Of a DNA stretch of 64,000 bases, positions 59,272 through 64,000 are shown one piece after another. The stretch spans positions 42,306,277 through 42,370,276 of the forward strand of contig NC_065543.1 in assembly GCF_932294415.1 (NCBI RefSeq), in the 5' to 3' direction. The position numbers and the translations under genes were made by a program. The DNA is from Quercus robur (lineage: Eukaryota > Streptophyta > Magnoliopsida > Fagales > Fagaceae). The notes below the pieces were generated by a model. It worked only from the letters and a program-made list of their open reading frames with translations. It did not search any database and was not told the origin of the DNA. Position 1 is the first letter of the stretch; every line of letters begins with the position of its first letter.

Positions 59272-60497
59272 TCAAATAGACATCTCATCGGTAGAGCTAG
59301 CATCTCCATCAACATCATCGTCATCACCATCATCATCATCCTCATCCTCAAAACCAGAAGCCACGGGAGAAGGGGGTGAAGGAGTAGCCTCAGGAGCAAA
59401 ACCACCCATAGACGCCTGTCGCCGTGCTATACGACCGACACGAAAGTTCACCTGATATAACTCCGTAGAGAGTGTATCTCGGCAAGCATCCATGCGCTGC
59501 AGCTGCGCCATGATGTCTCCTAAAGTCACATCGCCCGAAATAGAGAGAGGAGCGAATGTGGATGGAGCAGAATGAGATGGAGCTGAATGGGAGGGAGGAG
59601 CTACTGAATCCGACTTCCGTGATCGAAGTTGGGCCTCACTACGTTTAACGGTAGCGTAATCTATGGCACACATAACGGTGAAATGGTCGGAAGAGGGAAA
59701 AGGAATGGAAAAATGGCGTAAGATCCTCATGATAGCGGAAGGAAAGATGAGCTTATCATGGGACGCCGAATCTAGATGAACATCTGTGATAGACAGAATG
59801 AAATGAGAAGGGAAATCTATAGTAAGATGCTCAAGAAGAGATAACAAAAATCGAGCACGAGGCTCTGTAATAGAGTTATAGTGAGAGAGTGGATGCAAAA
59901 CAAAGGTCATCACCATGTTCATGAATCTAGGACCTTTAGCAAAAGGTCGACATGGTGTAAACAGACGCTCACCCCAAGCAGAAAGGCGCTCACAGAAAGT
60001 AGACATGAGCTCATCCCTAGACACAGTCCTCAGACGCTTACAACTAGGATAATCAGGAAACTCTATCCTAGGGACCCGAAGCACATCCATAACAAGTTGC
60101 GGTGTGATAGGAATGCGCGTACCTCGAACACGAGTGAAGAAAAGAGGTACTGATCGATCAATCCCGTGCATGTTAGAGTAAAACTCCTAGATAAGCACGA
60201 GAGGACAGGTGACCAGGACATCACACAGTGACTCCCATCCCCTACTGTGAATGATAGAGGGAAGGTCGGTGTCGGCAAAGTTTGACAGAATGACTTGGCG
60301 TTCCGAATGAATGCCTCGTCTAGATCCGAAAATGCCTTGAAGGCATCATCATCATGGAACCGAATATGAGATAATGTAGGATCATATGATGAAGAAGCAC
60401 CGGAATGAAGAGGGTTCCGGGCTGGAGTGGATTTACGTTTAGGTGTCATAGACACAACTAATGTAAAAAGAAAGAGAGGGAGAGAAAAGAAAGACAA
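59272..60497 (-). mobile_element. Extra 3' ORF region of the SIRE-like element (fossil part)
   Basis: Minus-strand coding-like sequence rich in Ser/Pro at its start (MTPKRKSTPARNP), with a conserved-looking middle (TRIPITPQLVMDVLRVP) and an acidic tail. It resembles the putative plant transposon/envelope-like proteins coded after pol in SIRE-type elements. It appears broken. Confidence 0.55.
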
Positions 60498-60899
60498 TCA
60501 GAAAAGTCCCAAGCAATTTCAAATATAACAATTATATTGAAAAGAGAGTACGTATGCATGGGAAATGCATGAACATGTGACATGCAAAAGAAATTGCATC
60601 ATGGGCTCAGTCCAATCCAAACCTATTAGCACACAAATAGATAGCACACATCTAAATGCATGACAATACCATTATAATGCTAATGTGATGCAATGTATGA
60701 GGTTTTAAACTCATTTAAGTGAAAACCCATCCCAAAATTTCAAAAATAACTCATCCATTTTGAAAAACCCCAAAATTTTTCAAAAACCCCAAAACCTAGG
60801 TTTCAAAACATGAAATGCATGAATATGAAAGGATTAGAAGCTTACCAAGTGAAGAAAAACTTGAAAAAGCTTGAAGAAACCTTGAGGAACAGTTAAGGG

Positions 60900-61300
60900 A
60901 GTGAGATGAGAGAGTTTGGGAGAGAAATCAGAGACGTATTGAGAGAGAGATCGAGTGAAATAAGTTCTGAATCACACGAGGAGCTTAAATAGTGCCAGCA
61001 GTAAATCTTGACAGATTCAAGTATCAAGAGGTATCAAGATATCTGTCGAGGAGGTGTCGAGAAAAATGGTCGTCGATAGCTAAGGTATCGAGAAGGTGTC
61101 GAGGAACAACTCAATAGAACCAAGAACAGAAGCTCGATCGATCCACCTGGTGTCGAGAAGCTATCGAGGATGCAGAGCCATTCTCAATCGATCCACCAGG
61201 TCTCGGGAAGCTGTCGAGATTGCGATTAGAAAAAGCTGAAGAAGTTCGACAGACAGCAAGGTATCGAAGAGGTATCGAGGAGGTTTCAAGCCAGCATTTA
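60900..61300. repeat. GGTGTCGAG / GGTATCGAG-rich tract
   Basis: Many imperfect copies of GGTGTCGAGAA and GGTATCGAG lie between 61020 and 61290. Similar words occur in the LTR at 58405-58500 and near 24480. It is part of the SIRE-like element's non-coding region. Confidence 0.7.
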
Positions 61301-62359
61301 AAACCAGTTTTTCGAGATGAGAAAAACAGACATGAATGCAATCCAACATGCAACTCAACCAATGATCCAATCAACATATTAAGCTCTCAAAATCATCTCT
61401 CAATAAAAATTTTAAGCACATGGATCTTCAAAAAGAAGCACACACACACATACAAAACAAGTTTAACCAATTTTATATTTCAAAAACAAGTCAAGACAGT
61501 TTAGTGAGCATACATTAACACATGTAAAACCTTGTGATGGCCAAATCACATTGTACCTGCACATGTATCAAGAATAGCAAAGAATATTGCGTGTTGTGTG
61601 TGAAAAACATCGCAAGATTGCATAAGTGTATACATGTTATGACGATTTGAGATATGAGAAAATCACTTTAACTCACACAATTATAACTGCTTGATGGGGA
61701 CTATCACCTTTGAGGTACATCCTATAACTCCCACATCTCCTAGAATATACGCTTGCAATCATTTTAAAGCATTTTTGATCTTTTTGCTTTTGATTTTTCT
61801 TTGCATATTTTTCTTTTAAGCATATCATGCATGGGCATATTAGAGAAAGAAAAGAACTACCCAATGATATTTGACATTCCAATTTTGCTATACCTAAGCA
61901 CACAAATGTCATTGACACTACACTTTTACTATGCCGAAGCATATAGGTGTCATATTATGATTGGCGGGCAACAGTGGTGAGATTATTATTTATGCCTTTC
62001 TCTTAGGATTTTCTAGACCTTCCCATCAAAAAGAGTGATATGAGTGTTAAGTATAAGAGACAACTTAATCTTACTCATCACAAACACGAGCCACAAAGCT
62101 CACTTACTTAGTTGTGCATAAAGATTCTCATCTAAGCTACAAATGATACAAAATTTAGAAGACTTTATTTCAATGGTCATCCAAGGTACACAAGTACCAA
62201 TGTACACAAAACACACACTGTTTTTGTATTTTTCTAATTTTTCAATTTTTTTTATATGAAAAACAAAACAAAGCAAAACCGGAAAAAAAAAAAATGTTAA
62301 ACAACCAAAGCATAAAAACTAGACTGACTCAAAAATTGAAAGCAAAACACAAAAGTAAT

Positions 62360-62367
62360 GCACACAC

Positions 62368-62402
<35 letters not shown>
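62360..62402. repeat. (GA)n microsatellite
   Basis: A GA run of about 30 bp next to the end of the gag region. Confidence 0.9.
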
Positions 62403-62404
<2 letters not shown>

Positions 62405-62409
62405 TGACA

Positions 62410-64000
62410 GAATCACTTGGAGCCCTTTTCCTTCCACACCTTGGAAGAATCTTTCATTTGATTAAACCCTTGAACCGGCGGTGAGGGGGAATAACCGTTC
62501 AAGTTCGAAAGGAATATGAGGGCTTTGAGAAGATCTCCAAGGGGAGCAAGAAAGGATTTAAGCTGATTCTAGTTCCCAGATGCTATCATGCCGTTGCTCT
62601 GTTGAGTGGCAAGCCACTTGTAGCAATTTGGTCGAGTGTGACCGGCAGCTCCACAATGATGACAGGGATGCTACTTCTTTTGTTTAGGCTTTTGAGAATT
62701 AGCCTTCTTAGCCCTAGGGTTTTTAACATCTTTCTTCTCAAGCTTAGGGGGTGCTCCTAGGATAGATTTACCCTTGTCTATGTTCTCACTAGCTAATTCA
62801 GTCTTAATCTCATTATTCTCAATTTTAACATTACTAGCAGGAGAAATAAAAACAGTAGTACTAGTAGAAGCAGTATTAGAGGAAGAAAGACTATATCCTA
62901 AACCTATTCGATCTGAAGCAGATTTCTAAATGCTGAGCATATCATCAAGCTTTGCACTTGAAGTCCTCTCCAATTGAGCTCTGACTTGAAACATCTCCGC
63001 TTCAAGCTTCTTGGTCTTCTCAGGTAAGAAATTGTTCTCGAATCTCAGTGCTCCAATAGTCTGATTCGCTTCATCAAACTTTGTGGAAAGCTCCTCACAA
63101 TCAAGTTCCATATCACTGAGCTTCTTGGTGGTTAGCCTATATAGTTTCTCATGCTTCTTAGAAAGCTTGTACAACTTCTCATAGGCTGTACGGATGTCAT
63201 CTTGATCATCCATCTTCTCAAATTTGGATTACACCAATTCCTCCTCTTAACCACATCTTCAACAATCCTATCAGTAGGATCAATAGTGGCCGTGAAGGCA
63301 TTTAAGATTCCATCATCCTCATTGTCGGAATCATCCTCAAGCTCGGTGTCACTCAGGGTAACAGCAAGTGCCTTGCTCTTCCCAATGCTCTTGAGATATG
63401 TAGGACACTCATTTTTCATGTGACTGAAGCCTTGACAGCCAAAGCACTTAGGTCCTACGGGAACAGTGTACTGACCACCTTCCTTAGAATCCTTCTTCCC
63501 TTTGTCTTGTCCTTTAAACTGAGAAGAACTAGATTGCCTGCGATCCTTGTCGAAACCCTTTCCATTGGCGTTCTTCATAAACTTCTTGAATTGTTTGGCG
63601 ATGTAGGACTTCATCTTGGAATCTTCATCATCAGAAGACTCATTTGTCTCACTGCTCTTGGCCTTCAATGCCATGCTCTTGCCTTTACTTGTCTTGCCAA
63701 TCCTTGTTAACCCTAACTCGTAAGTCTGCAAGTTTCCAACCAGTTCAGTCAAAGGAATCTTATCAATATCCTTTGATTCCTCTATAACCATGATCTTGGC
63801 ATGAAATCTCTCAGGTAGAGATCTGAGCACCTTCCTTACAATCTTGGGTTCAGGTCCCCAAGATTGAAGGCTGAGTTCACTATGTCCTTTAGCTTGGCAT
63901 AGAACTCATCAAAAGACTCATCCTCCTCCATTTTTATCTCTTCAAAACTTGTAGTGAGCCTCTGAAGTTTTGAATCTTTTACAGCCTTTGTACCCTCATA
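62410..64000 (-). mobile_element. Copia gag region of the SIRE-like element (fossil part)
   Basis: The minus strand shows a UBN2-type gag (LPERFHAKIMVIEESKDI), the zinc knuckle CFGCQGFSHMKNEC (63400-63450), a coiled-coil-like stretch (YEKLYKLSKKHEKL) and a second knuckle-like CHHCGAAGHTRPNC near 62620-62665. Two knuckles and a long coiled coil are usual for SIRE/Maximus gag. It is incomplete at the window edge and looks broken. Confidence 0.75.

Larger units (their letters stand above)
57706..64000 (-). mobile_element. SIRE/Maximus-like Ty1/copia relative (fossil), runs off the right edge
   Basis: Minus-strand order is gag (from beyond 64000 to about 62410), then a non-coding stretch, an extra ORF region (59272-60497), pyrimidine-rich repeats on the plus strand (59166-59245), a polypurine tract (plus: ATCTCCCCCTTT at 58705-58716) and an LTR (about 57706-58704, starting TGTTAGGACA on the minus strand). 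No reverse transcriptase or integrase was seen between gag and the extra ORF, so it looks like an internally deleted, broken relative. The other LTR is outside the window. Confidence 0.68.

Overview
This is nuclear DNA of a flowering plant, most likely a woody eudicot. It is AT-rich and gene-poor, and is filled with plant-type Helitrons, CACTA, hAT and Harbinger elements, tRNA-derived SINEs and Ty1/copia and Ty3/gypsy debris. The species cannot be fixed from the sequence alone; a Fagaceae-like tree is only an impression.

The left half (about 2.2-39.1 kb) is a tandem array of FCP1/CPL4-like RNA polymerase II CTD phosphatase genes, all on the + strand. They are single-exon and carry an N-terminal Cys/His cluster, an FCP1-type HAD phosphatase domain and a C-terminal BRCT domain. 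Six copies are visible. Four are open and look intact: 7249-8394, 16776-17942, 21544-22692 and 34514-35683. One is broken (2567-3695; it has lost its nucleophilic Asp and is frameshifted before the BRCT). One is a 5' stub (19651-19785). Copies 1-3 form one subgroup and copies 4-6 another. Each intact promoter block has a TATAAG core (except copy 3), and every copy has a (GA)n tract just before the start codon.

The duplicated unit held two convergent genes. Downstream of five of the six copies lies a decayed minus-strand short-chain dehydrogenase (SDR) gene. The only intact SDR in the window is at 47104-47892. The array can therefore be read as repeated duplication of a phosphatase/SDR pair, with the phosphatases kept and the SDR partners lost.

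Many insertions interrupt the array, and the paralogous units serve as empty-site controls. They include a Helitron ending at 2184, a 5.5-kb Helitron (25780-31282) carrying an RPA1-like relic, a 3.9-kb insertion (11876-15762) with a solo-LTR-like element inside it, a CACTA element (32181-34207) that captured a piece of the DNA polymerase alpha gene and sits just upstream of copy 6, SINEs with clear target duplications, MITEs and solo LTRs.

The right half (39-64 kb) is almost entirely mobile DNA around the one SDR gene. It holds a long-inverted-repeat element, a gypsy fragment, a 4-kb Harbinger-like element with a nested 3-kb insertion and 26-bp minisatellite, a hAT-like element, a second complete Helitron, a copia fragment cut by a CACTA end, and at the right edge a SIRE/Maximus-like copia relative with gag, an extra 3' ORF region and an LTR. 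No rRNA, tRNA or CRISPR was seen.
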